From positions 13,158,452-13,222,451 of the forward strand of contig OX463859.1 in the NCBI GenBank assembly GCA_949825065.1: a stretch of 64,000 nucleotides of DNA, written 5' to 3'. How positions within the stretch are numbered: the first letter of the stretch is position 1; each line of letters begins with the position of its first letter. A model generated the notes under the pieces. It saw nothing but the letters and a program-made list of their open reading frames with translations, ran no database searches and was not told where the DNA came from. Shown piece after piece: positions 35,301 through 44,184 of this stretch. A program made the position numbers and the translations under genes. This DNA comes from Odontocerum albicorne (Eukaryota; Arthropoda; Insecta; Trichoptera; Odontoceridae).

Positions 35301-37890
35301 GGAGAATCACATATCATCACTTTAGCTTTAGGTAGCACTTGAATACAACCCTTTTTGGGAGGCCTTATCAAAATTAATGATTATAAATAAAATAATAAAT
35401 AATAGGTTTGTTGATAGCAACATAGTATGTACAGATTATATTTAAATAACACTTCTAAAACACATAAATTGCAGATAATACATTAAATACAGAAGCTATC
35501 AAAAGGTCTGGGCTCATCTAATAGCATCCCCTCGGCCAAGATACACCCCACCAATATAGGGCGAACCCAGCCACGGGGACACCAGATGTTTTTCAGCCCA
35601 CACCCTTGAACACGTAGAACAAGAATATATAAAAAAAAAATAAACACAGAAAATAAATAGATGACAAAAAAAATACATTCAAGAGAGAAGACACTAAAAG
35701 GTCCGGGCTCATCCCACAAACATTCCCCCAGCCGAGATACACCCCACCATTATGTATGAACTCTACACACATACTATATACTACATCTCAAGCTGAATGT
35801 GTTACAATCACATATCGGAAGATCTACAAAGATTTCTCTGTAGCTTGTCTTCCCTTGGTAAGTTTTCTTACCAGATATGTTTTTCTAAACATATGCTGAT
35901 GCGGGGAAGTACCTAATCTTATGCCCGCAGCCACCACCTTCCTATCCTTCACTCAACTTATATATAATATTTATTTTATAATATTTTTAATCAGTGGAGT
36001 TTAATAATTATAATAGTGGATTTGAATCCCGAGATAGAGCGCCCTTGAGGTGAGTCTACAACTCTGTGCAATTAAGTAACGAGGGTGAAATATGAAATGT
36101 CTTATGACAGCTGGTAACTGGTTCCAGAGTTTGACAACATGAACAGTAAAGGACAATGTGAACAAGAAGAGCAATGGACTCGAAATGCTAAAAGGCATTC
36201 TTCGCTTGAACGAATTTTTGACAAAATATTGAAGGGTGGCTGGACATTATAGGATGTTATGTAAAAGAGAAAATACATGAACTTATCAATGATCTATTAT
36301 ATTCAACCAATTTAACATGACTTTTATGTTACATAATTTCAGAATCGTATTTTTCTTGGCCGTGGCTCTGACCTCTTCAGCCTTGATCATCGAGCGTACT
36401 GAGGGTCTCCTGGATCGTTCCTGGGTTGCTGGCGTCTCTCCGGGAGAGATTCTCACATCCCACGTCATCACACAGTTCGTTGTCATGTGCGGTCAGACAG
36501 CTCTGGTGCTCATCTTCATGATCCTCGTTTTCGGAGTGGAATGCCAGGGGGATATATTCTGGGTTATCACATTGACTATTCTTCAAGGTTTGTAAAATAT
36601 CTCAATTAAGAAATTTAAACTGGAGAGGTTTTAAATGTGTTCTCTAAATTGATAAAATATCAAAAACCTTTTGTCTTGGCATTTTATTTTTCTTTATATT
36701 TGATACAGGTTTAATCTACTCGTAATTATGTCAAATGAAATGCATAGTGCAAAAAAAAGTTAAGAAAGTCTAAATATAATAAAATCAGGAATAAAATGAC
36801 TCAGTTATGCCAATAAAGTTTTCTCATTTTATCCACCAAGATATTGAAAATATCAATATTGGAATTTTCTCTCAATAATATTGACATTGCATCAATATAC
36901 TAGACAACACTATATACTCGTACTTAATTGTGATGACGATAAAATAATAATGTTATTTTGGATTGACAGGGTGCCAATCGGTGGAACAGGTTGACATTTT
37001 CATTCAAGCTCAAAAGATTCTTGTTTTTCATGTTAGCTGGTTGATTGTTTTTCTAAAGGCATCGTATGTGTCTCTTCACTGGACGATTTTATTATCAATG
37101 CAGAAGGAAATTATTTGGTATGATGGGGAAGGATTTTTGAAATCGCCATGGGGTGGCTATTTTTCCCATCGAGAAATTTCACATCTATTCCACAGAAAAA
37201 TTTAAACTCTCTCCATAATGGGGGAAAAATACAAATCTGGCAATTAGAATTATATTTCCATGCCATAAATTGTTATAAAAAATATATTTTAAGTTTTATC
37301 AATAATTTATTGCCTGAGCAGGAAAACGTTAGTCTTATATTGAGATATTCAATTTTTTTTTTCAAATTAAGTTTTATAAAGATTTTTAGCAGAATTATAA
37401 TCAGTATTGTCATTTTATATGAAAAATTATATATTGTCATTTTAAATGTTGTCAATAGACAAGATAAGAAGGTGTAAAGATCTGTCCTCTCTGCCTACCC
37501 TAAATGAGTATGATGTGATGATGTACGTTTATTAAATAATATCTGATAAAAATAAAACTTTTTATAGGTCTTTGCGGAATGTGTTTTGGCTTCGTAATCT
37601 CCGCCATATGCGAACTGGAACGCAATGCCATCCAACTGGCTCTGGGTTCCTTCTACCCAACTCTTCTGCTCAGCGGTGTCATCTGGCCCATTGAAGGCAT
37701 GCCCATCGTCCTGCGTTACATCGCGTTGGGTCTTCCACTTACCATGGCTACAACTTCTTTGAGATCCATCCTCACCAGGGGATGGGCGATCACAGAGCCC
37801 GAAGTATATAATGGATTCATCGCTACAATTGTTTGGATTGCCTTATTCCTCATTATAACGCTAATGATTCTTAAAATAAAGCGAGGTTGA
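14173..37890 (+). CDS. ABC transporter, ABCH subfamily half-transporter (3' part of gene, 10 exons)
   Basis: This is a multi-exon gene whose joined exons (14173-14374, 15019-15133, 19176-19360, 23998-24072, 25380-25535, 29418-29658, 30855-30979, 35133-35257, 36343-36587, 37568-37890) give one open frame of ~596 residues. All introns have GT/AG ends and phases agree throughout. Order of domains: ABC signature SGGQQRR, Walker B LLILDEP, D-loop GVDP, H-loop TTHY, a linker, then an ABC2-type membrane domain with a first helix in exon 5, a large presumably extracellular loop (exons 6-8), and a helix cluster in exons 9-10. The nucleotide-binding domain precedes the membrane domain, as in ABCG/ABCH half-transporters, which dimerise in the plasma membrane. 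The closest family by recollection is insect ABCH (Drosophila CG9990/snu group, linked to cuticle lipid barriers). The substrate cannot be read from sequence. Walker A and Q-loop exons are absent and must lie upstream of base 1 or in an exon I missed. Introns are inflated by transposons. Confidence 0.93.
15019..15133 (+). CDS. ABCH exon 2 (end of nucleotide-binding domain)
   Basis: The acceptor tttttcag ends at 15018 and the donor GTGAGC starts at 15134. It encodes IGLMRSGRLLAEESPQVLL, the typical strand-helix end of an ABCG/H nucleotide-binding domain, then SLEEVFLKLSRKQ. It leaves in phase 1. Confidence 0.93.
15863..16081. mobile_element. TA-flanked MITE, short form (copy 1)
   Basis: Inverted ends TATAGTTCGGAAATTCTAGG and ...CTAGAATTTCCAAACTATA with ~60-bp arms, 219 bp in all. 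Short copies also lie at 29800 and 33043, and long ones at 33711 and 41336. TATA ends suggest a TA target (Tc1/mariner superfamily). Confidence 0.9.
16960..17320 (+). mobile_element. LINE tail fragment
   Basis: The translation includes MCALRIICGVLMYDRKINV and, further on, a basic stretch. It matches the end region of insect LINE polyproteins with several breaks. Confidence 0.55.
17350..17626. mobile_element. pogo/Tigger-like MITE
   Basis: Left end acaggtattccttgttttat, right end ggggctacctgtat, so inverted ACAGGTA ends. The internal start (ctaattgattctagaaaaa) resembles the ggttccagaaaa block next to Tigger termini. Relatives at 33565-34440 and 39036-39470. Confidence 0.65.
18305..18378 (-). 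mobile_element. tRNA-like SINE head
   Basis: The reverse complement has an A-box-like cggtttaatggttaac and a B box ggttcaattcc. The ends do not pair into an acceptor stem, so it is more likely a SINE head than a working tRNA gene. Confidence 0.5.
18449..18756. mobile_element. piggyBac-type MITE (308 bp)
   Basis: Flanked by TTAA at 18445-18448 and 18757-18760, with inverted ends CCCTTTTAAT / ATTAAAAGGG. The left end carries two spaced copies of a palindrome of the form ggggccgatNatcggcc at 18464 and 18508. No coding capacity. Confidence 0.87.
19176..19360 (+). CDS. ABCH exon 3 (linker)
   Basis: The acceptor ctttttcag ends at 19175 and the donor GTAAGT starts at 19361. It completes the phase-1 glycine codon and encodes a hydrophilic linker (GQANQTVELN to GVGSPFD) joining the ATPase and membrane domains. 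It exits in phase 0. Confidence 0.9.
19521..20222. mobile_element. pogo/Tigger-like non-autonomous element
   Basis: Inverted ends AATCCCTCCATTTCTGCA and its near complement (...tgcacacatggagggatt). Inside the left end is ggttaaaaaaacagcgcata, like the ggttcc...cagcgcataa block of Tigger elements. About 700 bp with no open transposase. A second, fragmented copy lies at 31870-33350. Confidence 0.75.
20230..21180. other. ABCH intron 3, AT-rich, nothing recognised
   Basis: Long AT-rich tracts and no coding or structured-repeat signal. Confidence 0.4.
21185..21730 (-). mobile_element. LINE fragment (endonuclease-RT type C-terminus)
   Basis: The - strand reads MYGTVTWTLRASER, then after a stop/frameshift AFEMWCWRRMLRIPWTAR and FGHIARGQGDKLERFV. 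This is the typical YG.E.WT / FEMWCWRRMLRI.WT / R..GHIARG order of arthropod endonuclease-RT LINEs. Confidence 0.8.
22000..23990. other. ABCH intron 3, second half
   Basis: Mostly AT-rich and featureless. A small perfect-looking hairpin acagtgctaagaa/ttcttagcact sits at 22310-22345. No coding signal. Confidence 0.4.
23998..24072 (+). CDS. ABCH exon 4, 25-codon micro-exon with four cysteines
   Basis: The acceptor gcaaacag ends at 23997 and the donor GTGAGT starts at 24073. It has exactly 25 codons, phase 0 on both sides, and encodes a peptide ending DCKACGDCSGCLN, a CX2CX2CX2C cluster. Because it is symmetric and in frame it could be skipped without frameshift. It was found by splice-phase continuity between exons 3 and 5, so it rests on weaker evidence than its neighbours. 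Confidence 0.72.
24231..24765. mobile_element. possible pogo-like element
   Basis: The left end cagtgaaacccttttacaat and the complement of the right end (gcaataaaactcgcttaag) are weakly similar inverted ends. No transposase frame is seen. Confidence 0.35.
25380..25535 (+). CDS. ABCH exon 5 (first transmembrane helix)
   Basis: The acceptor atatttcag ends at 25379 and the donor GTGAGT starts at 25536; 52 codons, phase 0/0. It begins LTTKGKMKALLQKNFLRMW, the amphipathic connecting helix typical of the family, followed by a hydrophobic stretch VMLFIFALPVMQVILFCLAV that reads as membrane helix 1. Confidence 0.93.
25620..26060 (-). other. unrecognised 96-codon open frame in ABCH intron
   Basis: The - strand frame 26017-25727 begins MGTLLERITKVLKIW and contains RIEAGGAPSFKYTMYSMKHG. 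I do not recognise it. Being wholly intronic, it is more likely repeat-derived than a gene. Confidence 0.2.
26570..26830 (-). mobile_element. LINE RT fragment
   Basis: The - strand reads EIYLRTLVSENGGCEAEIRR, then a KISYDKS-like stretch: the YLG..IT..GGCE.EIRRR segment of endonuclease-RT LINEs, with stops afterwards. Confidence 0.65.
27472..28777 (+). pseudogene. mariner element with broken DD34D transposase
   Basis: The N-terminal helix-turn-helix part starts at 27669 (MSGFVLENYDLPTALIYSY; HRMVVEAYGEFAL) and is open to 27953. Frame breaks follow. The catalytic region resumes at ~28114 with VTDDE, where the following lysine codon has become TAA, then WIYFE. The second and third catalytic Asp lie in LLHDNAPSH and SPDLVPSDYYLF, with 34 residues between, as in mariners. 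It ends ERWEKCVASDGQYFE. The right end gives tcaggtctgttaatatgaaa on the - strand; the left end is less clear. It lies in an ABCH intron on the same strand and is inactive by stops. Confidence 0.85.
28830..29288 (-). pseudogene. mariner 5' fragment (copy A)
   Basis: The - strand gives MECQVDESEHFRH, then VYGGDAMNERTAHRWFLHF and RPVDFDEDRLNHIIHEDP, a mariner helix-turn-helix region. The outer end ggatgttaacataagttgtg matches copies at 53664 and 55903. The catalytic half is missing. Confidence 0.75.
29418..29658 (+). CDS. ABCH exon 6 (extracellular loop)
   Basis: The acceptor gatttcag ends at 29417 and the donor GTAAGA starts at 29659. It encodes AIVNGEIPNWGEGAICTPID with several cysteines and N-x-S/T sites (KNLS, NNKT, ENFT), consistent with the large loop after helix 1 of ABCH proteins. 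It exits in phase 1. Confidence 0.92.
29800..30018. mobile_element. TA-flanked MITE, short form (copy 2)
   Basis: 219 bp with TATAGTTCGGAAATTCTAGG ends on both sides. It lies in an ABCH intron, in opposite orientation to the copy at 15863 judged from its asymmetric middle. Confidence 0.9.
30180..30275 (+). mobile_element. SINE body and tail fragment
   Basis: gattccagtctggtttttac and gagattgccacatggcaata then ctcaccagg, followed by a poly-A run. The tRNA head is missing, so it is 5'-truncated. Confidence 0.75.
30296..30640 (+). repeat. dispersed repeat, partner of 13855-14112
   Basis: A longer copy of the repeat seen just before ABCH exon 14173, inserted directly after the SINE tail. It is interspersed with a gcccatatcattc-like CG-rich part absent in the other copy. 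Confidence 0.7.
30855..30979 (+). CDS. ABCH exon 7
   Basis: The acceptor attttccag ends at 30854 and a GTATTA donor starts at 30980. It completes a phase-1 glycine codon and encodes GRDADDETLDQSEIRVWLDM to LQFTYRDFAK, part of the membrane-domain loop. It exits in phase 0. The donor is a weaker GTATTA but the phase fits exon 8. Confidence 0.9.
31047..31862. mobile_element. piggyBac-type non-autonomous element (816 bp)
   Basis: TTAA at 31043-31046 and 31863-31866 flank inverted ends: CCCTTTAAGTGCCG at the left and, read from the right on the - strand, CCGGTTCACTGCCACG. The right subterminal part repeats gagcgcgt motifs. No transposase remains. Confidence 0.78.
32035..32851 (-). mobile_element. 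internally deleted hAT element with dimerisation-domain remnant
   Basis: Ends CATAGTTTCCCAAA and (from the right, - strand) CAAAGATTCCCAAA, flanked by exact 8-bp duplications GTCTATAT at 32027-32034 and 32852-32859. On the - strand, 32682-32440 reads QFRKKYQQFWLQ, YPALWTIAKKFLLAFPSSYL and VERGFRTVDNLLTKKRN, the C-terminal hAT dimerisation segment of ZBED5/Buster-like transposases. The catalytic core is deleted. Confidence 0.92.
33043..33262. mobile_element. TA-flanked MITE, short form (copy 3)
   Basis: 220 bp, same ends as copies at 15863 and 29800, same orientation as 15863. It is inserted in the Tigger-like element of 31870-33350. Confidence 0.9.
33565..34440. mobile_element. Tigger-like MITE split by a long-form TA MITE
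   Basis: The left part 33569-33705 (caggtatgtgtcgcg, gtgattaattggttctag) and right part 34310-34440 (aaagtgggatcatatataac ... aaaactgtat) match the two halves of 17350-17626. The intruder is 33711-34298. Confidence 0.7.
33711..34298. mobile_element. TA-flanked MITE, long form (copy 4)
   Basis: 588 bp with ends TATAGTTCGGAAAATCTAGG and ...CTAGACTTTCTGAAGTATA. The left ~170 bp equals the short form. The rest is extra sequence including gctagggatggggtattcga and its partial inverse ttttaccccatccc. The same long form, reversed, is at 41336. Confidence 0.88.
34450..35130. other. ABCH intron 7 remainder
   Basis: A possible SINE-tail scrap (ggtttattgccatgtgttgc) near 34540; otherwise nothing recognised. 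Confidence 0.35.
35133..35257 (+). CDS. ABCH exon 8
   Basis: The acceptor tattttccag ends at 35132 and the donor GTGAGT starts at 35258. It encodes ELFTACNENPKLGDIPIQF to FTDFVAPGVIL and ends in phase 2. The FVAPGVIL motif leads directly into the next membrane helix in exon 9. Confidence 0.9.
35498..35765. repeat. direct repeat pair ~200 bp apart
   Basis: 35498-35570 and 35696-35765 share gggctcatc and gatacaccccacca with the same order and spacing. The function is unknown; it may be two units of a partly degraded tandem repeat. Confidence 0.7.
36001..36200 (-). mobile_element. LINE tail fragment
   Basis: The - strand reads LSFTVHVVKLWNQLPAVIRH, the V..LWN.LP motif found at the end of many jockey/CR1-type polyproteins. 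A shorter relative lies at 61340. Confidence 0.65.
36343..36587 (+). CDS. ABCH exon 9 (membrane helices 2-4)
   Basis: The acceptor aatttcag ends at 36342 and a GTTTGT donor starts at 36588. It encodes hydrophobic segments IVFFLAVALTSSALIIERT, VITQFVVMCGQTALVLIFMI and FWVITLTIL around the conserved EGLLDRSWVAGVSPGEI loop of ABC2 membrane domains. Phase 2 in, phase 1 out. Confidence 0.94.
37568..37890 (+). CDS. ABCH terminal exon with stop codon
   Basis: The acceptor tttttatag ends at 37567 and the TGA stop is at 37888-37890. It encodes GLCGMCFGFVISAICELERN, then SGVIWPIEGMPIVLRYIALG with the family's conserved W-P-I-E-G-M-P block, and a last helix before a short basic tail LKIKRG. Confidence 0.95.
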
Positions 37891-37931
37891 TACCGACCGA
37901 CGCTTTTTTAGGATTTTATAATAATATGCAT

Positions 37932-37937
37932 AATAAA
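37932..37937 (+). promoter_or_regulatory. candidate poly(A) signal of the ABCH gene
   Basis: An AATAAA hexamer lies 42 bases after the TGA. In such AT-rich flank further AATAAA-like hexamers occur downstream, so the actual 3' end is uncertain. Confidence 0.4.
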
Positions 37938-40400
37938 TTGTAGTTCTGGAGTGATAATATTATGTAGTAGAACCTTTTTTTAACGAATTATTTATTTATA
38001 ATAATTAATAGTTCACAAATGACCTTTCTGTTCTCTTAATGATAACTCTCCAATTGATTTTTTTAATCATTCTATGTAGAATTTTCTGCAGTAAAACACC
38101 AAAGTTAAATGTTTTTACAACTGAATGGTGCCTTTAAACATTGTTACAAATAAAAATTATATTACAAAAGAAACATATTTTCTATACTTGTAAATTTTTC
38201 TTTACCTCACTTTAAACTAGATAATTATTTTCCAGATATTTTCAATAGACTGTTTGGAATATATAAAAATTATAGATATTTTCTCACAGTGTATTTTCTG
38301 AAACTTAAATAGATACACTTATCAACAGTGCCTTAATTTTTTCCTATAAACTGGTGCTATATTAAAACACCGTTGCACGAAAATGTAAATAAACATATTC
38401 AAATAATAATTACCATTAGAATAACATAGTAATATACACGTGTATCTAAGTGAAACAATTTTTAGTTTTACAGTGAATGTACAATTTAAATGAGAAAAAC
38501 CGAACTAAATCATTACTTTGTTTTTAGGCACCAACATATCCGAAATTGATTGCCATTCGTTTTTCTTTTCGTTATAAATTTAACAAGATATCATTTTACT
38601 TAAAATTCTAGGAGAAAAGCAACATTGATGACAATATATTGTCATAAAATATTTAATAAAATAAATATGTGTATTTTCTTTTTTTTTTTAAGTTTGTTCA
38701 GAACAAATAAAATAAGTTTAATATTCAAATTTGCCTGTACATAATTATATATATACAATATATATTATTGAATATTGTTTTTATCATTTAAAAGTGACTG
38801 GTATTTATAATACGTGTAGTGCGTCCTTTTTGTATGAACACATTTTTATTATTTTTTTAATACTTTAGTTAAATACGTTAACATTAATTCATTTATTGTT
38901 TTATTTTAATATTGACGGATGTGCACCATTCTGAATTGCAAGCTGCTGATCTGTGAGAAAATTGTGCCAGGTTTATCACAATGGTAAAATGAAAATATGT
39001 ATACAAATAAAAAATCACAATTAAAAAATACAGATATACCTCACTATACATGATCCTACTTTACGATTTAAGTGAAATTAAGAAAAATATATATAAAAAG
39101 CGGATTTGAATTTCGCAATCACCCTGTAAGTGATACAGGTGCATGTGCAGCGTACATTATTCAGTCTCATTGACAATTTTTTGAAAAAAGAAATTGAAAA
39201 TTATCTACTTATTAATTCAGAACCCGCATGTATCAGATTTGCACAGACCCAGTTGATTTATTACTCAATTCAAAGGACTAAGCTTTTTAGGGCCGTCTAA
39301 ATGAAAATAAATATAATATTTTTTTACAATTTTTAGTTTACTTTTTTATTAAAACCAATCCCTACCGGACACAGATTAAAATCAATTCACTTGATACATT
39401 TTTCCAGCTAAGCATTTTTTCTGGAACCAATTAATAGTGTAAAGTGAGAAACATCTGTTATAAAACTATCAAATGGTATTTTTAAAACTACATCCTTCTA
39501 CAGCATATAGAAATGATATTAAAACATCAATAAAACTAGAAAATTTCAACAAAATAATCATTTAACATGTACATACTTAAAAAAAAAAAATTGTTTTTTT
39601 AAATAAATTAACTCAAAAATTTATTGTATTTGTTTTTAATGTTATTTTCTATTGTCATTTATAATGAAAATAATAAAAACATAAATCATTCACGAAATTA
39701 TTCTTTTTTGTGTCCTGCTTTTTTAAATCTTTCAAAATTATCGTTTTTCTAGATTTTTAAATAAGTTTAAAGTTGCGTGATCTAACATATTGTGTTTTCA
39801 ATAAAGAATAAAAAGTTTGAAGCGCACAAAATATTTTCACAAATGTATGAAAATTTGTATTTTTTTTTTTGATAATTTCTAATTTGCACATCAGGATCAT
39901 TTTAGATTTTGTGAAAACACTAATTAGAAACATATTCTCTCTAAAGATATTTGATGTCTTTTTAATTATAAATTATTTAGTGGCAATCAATTAAAAATAT
40001 ATACGAGTAAGAAAACTAGGGAACACAGGATAAGTTTTTGATATAAAATTTCAGAGAAACAAATTACCTTTAAAAGTCCACCATAATAAAAGAGTTTACA
40101 TCTATGGGTAATAAAAAAAATGTCATTGGTTATACCGGTAACAATCAAGCATGTAGAAGATTCCAGAAACAATTGTCTTTAAGAATCAGACATTAAAATA
40201 TATTTTTGAAATCAAACAATAAATCAAAATAACTAATAAAAAAAGCACCTGATCCTAAATTTTAATACTTGAAGGAAACGATTTTGAAAGTTAATTTTTG
40301 ACATTCTTACCGTTATTGAACTATAGAGAAAAAATAATAATGTATTCACTCATTCCAAGGACAGGTTGAAAACCATAGCAATAATCTGATTTAGATGATA
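37938..40400. other. 3' flank of ABCH, AT-rich
   Basis: No coding signal except isolated chance frames. A Tigger-like MITE occupies 39036-39470. Confidence 0.4.
39036..39470. mobile_element. Tigger-like MITE (reverse copy)
   Basis: Left acagatatacctcactatac and right (- strand) aacagatgtttctcacttta are inverted ends. Internal tgatcctactttac and ttctggaaccaattaat match, inverted, the element at 17350-17626. Confidence 0.65.
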
Positions 40401-40409
40401 TTCGACCAT

Positions 40410-40610
40410 GGCTCCGTGGCCTAGTTAGTAAGACGCCTGTCTTCCAGCCCTGGAATTGTGGGATTGATTCTCGTTGGTACTTAGTTAAAAAAAAAAAAAG
40501 GGTTTTTGTCTTATTTTAACTTAAGACCCCTTTTACACCATTCTGGTTGGTTAAAAAATGGTCACATGGCGATAAATCTGCCGGATTGTACTGTATATAA
40601 TTGAAGTGCA
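40410..40610 (+). mobile_element. tRNA-derived SINE, well preserved
   Basis: Head ggctccgtggcctagttagt, B box gggattgattctcg, a poly-A-rich spacer, then ggttggttaaaaaatggtca and tgccggattgtactgtatat. Full head-to-tail order. Confidence 0.85.
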
Positions 40611-41335
40611 ATACTCAAAGAGCATTGAAAAATTTCTCTTCCAATGTAAAAGATTTTTATTTCAATATCTATAACTCATATATGAGCCTCTTCTGGAGTC
40701 TGGCGATTCCCAATAACTGCTTATCGAATACCCAGTTTGGCTCTTATAAATAGACCACCATTGCGTTAGTAAAAATACAATTCAGGAAAATCATTTTTAT
40801 TAAAAAAACACATTAAAATCCTACGACTATTTTTTATCGTATACTTAGGAATTTTATTATTTGCCACTAAATATAATAATTCAGATCAAAAAACAATTAT
40901 CCAACATGTAAAGCCAGCTACTTGATTTCAAAACTTAGGTTTAATGATGCCATTGTTGAATTTTTTGATTTCCTTTAAACTTACATAAAACGAATGAAGG
41001 AATAAACGAATTCATATAATTCATCAACACATGGTTTTGCTCAATGTCGTTTAGTCTTCTAAGAAATAGGTGTAGGTTATTATAAGTTTTTATATATTAT
41101 GCATATAACTAAAATCATCGCGATATATCTTTGTTATTAAGGATTATGATGTATTTCTCCTGTATCTAAAACATAATTCCAATTATTTTAATTATTAGAA
41201 GATCCTTAAACCAGAGATTGTGTTTACACGAATTTAATTTATTATGTAAATGTAAACTCATTTTTTTTATGAAGAACTTGTTTTATAAACTAACTTAAGG
41301 AATTTTCAAATTAGTTTTTTCATATTAATATTTGC

Positions 41336-41907
41336 TATAGTTCAGAAAATCTAGGATGAGTCGTGTCGCGTTTTATACCTCATGTCTAAGGGATGGGGTA
41401 AAATCATTTTTTTTACAAATCGAATAGTTTTTTTATAAATCGTAAAAAAAAAATTCTCAAAACTGAGGTTTTAATTCCTAATTTTCATTATACTGACTTT
41501 GTAATTATTGTATGATTTGTATCTATCTTTAAATAGGCCAAGATCCACAATGAATTAATACTAATTACGAACATTTCATTTTAGGTATAAAAAAATCGAA
41601 AATCCAACTATCAAATACCCCATCCCTAGCCATTGCAGACTAACGTAGTGACTTTTGACAAACGTCACCAAATATTATTTTATTTTAACAAACAGCCACA
41701 TTTTTGCTTATTTGTAACAAGATGTATTAATTTGTCATTATTGTTAGTTTTTTGTAATGTATTTACCTAAATCACTTGCTATTTATTAGAATCGAGGCTT
41801 ATATTAAAGTTGATAAAATAATTAAAATTACTGAACGTCGTTACAAGGTTGTATTGGGACCAATTTGTGAGCTGTCACACGACTCATCCTAGATTTTTTG
41901 AACTATA
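41336..41907. mobile_element. TA-flanked MITE, long form (copy 5, reversed)
   Basis: 572 bp; ends TATAGTTCAGAAAATCTAGG and ...CTAGATTTTTTGAACTATA. The interior is the reverse complement of 33711-34298, including ccccatccctagcc and gtgacttttgacaaacgt. Confidence 0.9.
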
Positions 41908-41909
41908 GG

Positions 41910-44180
41910 TGTTCAAAATGTCCATTTCCATTTTATTCCCAATTTCTTTGGATGGATTTAATACAACAAGTGAATCCACAGTAACCCAATGGTGCTGATA
42001 GGGTTAGTAAGGGATTATGATGAATTATAACTGCTCTTGTCTATTTTTCAAGAATTTTTAACGCCATAGTAATTTTAAAAGAACTTATTCAACAGGCAAT
42101 GAGTTAAATGGAATAATTTCAGTAGCCTCCTTTAAAAAAATCAATTGAAATTACAATATTTGAGTATGCTGAATAATTTAAAATATCAAAATTGTATATT
42201 ATATCAGTATATTTTTAAAATAGTGAATTAGTTAAAAATCTTTCTAAATATTATTTATATTAATAAATCAACACTTTGTGCATCCCTTTTTACACACTGA
42301 CTAATTTCTTTTTAAATCACTGCAGTGCTAAAAACATTACCGATAAAAAATAGAAAGGCGAGAACAGGTATAATTTATTATTATATATCCTTACAAGCTA
42401 ACAGTACCATTTAGACATTTCAGGCTCACTTATTTTTTTATCTATCCCAACAAATTGGGAATAGAACAGTGATGGACATTTTGAGCACACAGTCAAAGTT
42501 TAAATGAACACATTAAGGTATTTTCAGCACTTACTGTTTTATGTAAAGTAATTTTAAACACAATTTGTTTACTTATTACAATTTTCTTTCTCAAATTTAT
42601 AAAATGTAATTATGGTAATTATTCCTAATAACTATTTAATTGGCTAGTATATGGATACCTGTATTTGCTATACCCGTTTGTAATCCTTAATAACAATGCT
42701 ATGTATCTTTTGATTGCAGTAAAATTGTGAATAATTCATCAATAAATTAGACTGTGATTGTTATTTTTTTTGTTTTACTTAAAGTGACCAATTCTACATA
42801 TATATTATATACATAATTTTTCTTTTAGTTTAAGTACTTTTAAAATAATCATGGACAATCTCTCAGGACTTTACTATATTACGTACTGTGGTCTATGTAC
42901 GTTTTAATAATTTTCAACACATTTTACAACTTTTAATCAATCCTTTCTTTCGTGTTTATATTTAAATTTTAGTTTTTATCATATGCATGAGGCAATTTCT
43001 GAAAGTAACAATAATAACTATGAAAAATATAATACTACAAATATGAAACATGTATTTATTTCAATAAAAAAAGAACAATTTATATACAATAGTACCGTTT
43101 AGATAGCAAACTCTCCTCAAAGTCATTAGTAATTTTCTCACAATATAGTCAAGTTGAAAACAAATCACTTTATAATTTAACAACTTAAATTTCAAACAGA
43201 TTTTTAATAATTAACTTTTGTAAATGGCTACAGTAATAATCCCATAAACAGGGAGCAGGACTTCCACTTAACCAGGTCCCTAACATTGTCCTTAAGGATT
43301 ACTGATTTCTAAAATATTTTGATAAAATATATATAAAATTAATGAACTTTATTCAAAAAACACTGGTAATCAAAAAATATTTGATTACGAGAGATGACTA
43401 TTTTCATCATAAGCACATAATTTAATGTCAATACATTAATTTTATCAACAATTAATCATCAAATTTTTACTTGCAACTATTCTACAAAATGTTTCTTCAA
43501 AACAAAATTATCTTCATTATGAACTGTGATTTTGTAGTAAAGTCCTCAGATTGAATGTGTTTCTTACTAATTTTCAGTACAGTAAGGTTTCTTATTTATA
43601 CAAACCTCATGATGAAAAATTAAGTTATAAGATCAAAATTTTAAGTCCATAGAGTGTACCTGTAAGCATGATGCATCATGCTAAGAGTTACTATTAATTA
43701 AATAGTTACATTCATTATAAATTTCATACAAAAACATTGAACAGTAGACAATCATCCAGATATAATACAATGTTCTCATACAATGATTATTCTTAAAAGT
43801 TACCATATACAAATATTTCCCTATAATTCAATTTATCATAGCAAATGGCAAATCATGTTTATTTTTCAATTTAATATTATGGTAGATCAGAAAATTTTCA
43901 TCTTTAAATTTAACAATCGCTAACCAAATTATTTGCTGGGATTAATATATCAGTTTATTTTACCGAGAAAAGACAAGCCACAAAAAAATAGTACTTTGAT
44001 CCTATGACAGGAGCAAAAGTGAAATTTGAAATGAAAATATTTTCACTAATTGCATATTGGTTGCTGAATACTTGTAACATATTCGAGTCACTTTATAGTT
44101 AGGATTAGAACCAACCAAGTATAAGTTTTTAGGCAGTTAAAATTTTATCTACAGATTGTATTCAAAATTATTATTTATGA
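41910..44180. other. AT-rich intergenic stretch
   Basis: No gene, tRNA or structured element recognised between the MITE and the satellite-like region. Confidence 0.4.
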
Positions 44181-44184
44181 GTCC

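Noticed and set aside
36377..36586. - strand frame of 69 codons with an acidic peptide
   Set aside because: It is the shadow of ABCH exon 36343-36587.
37148..37477. 109-codon + strand frame
   Set aside because: An AT-rich frame in the last ABCH intron dominated by I, F, N and K; no splice or homology support.
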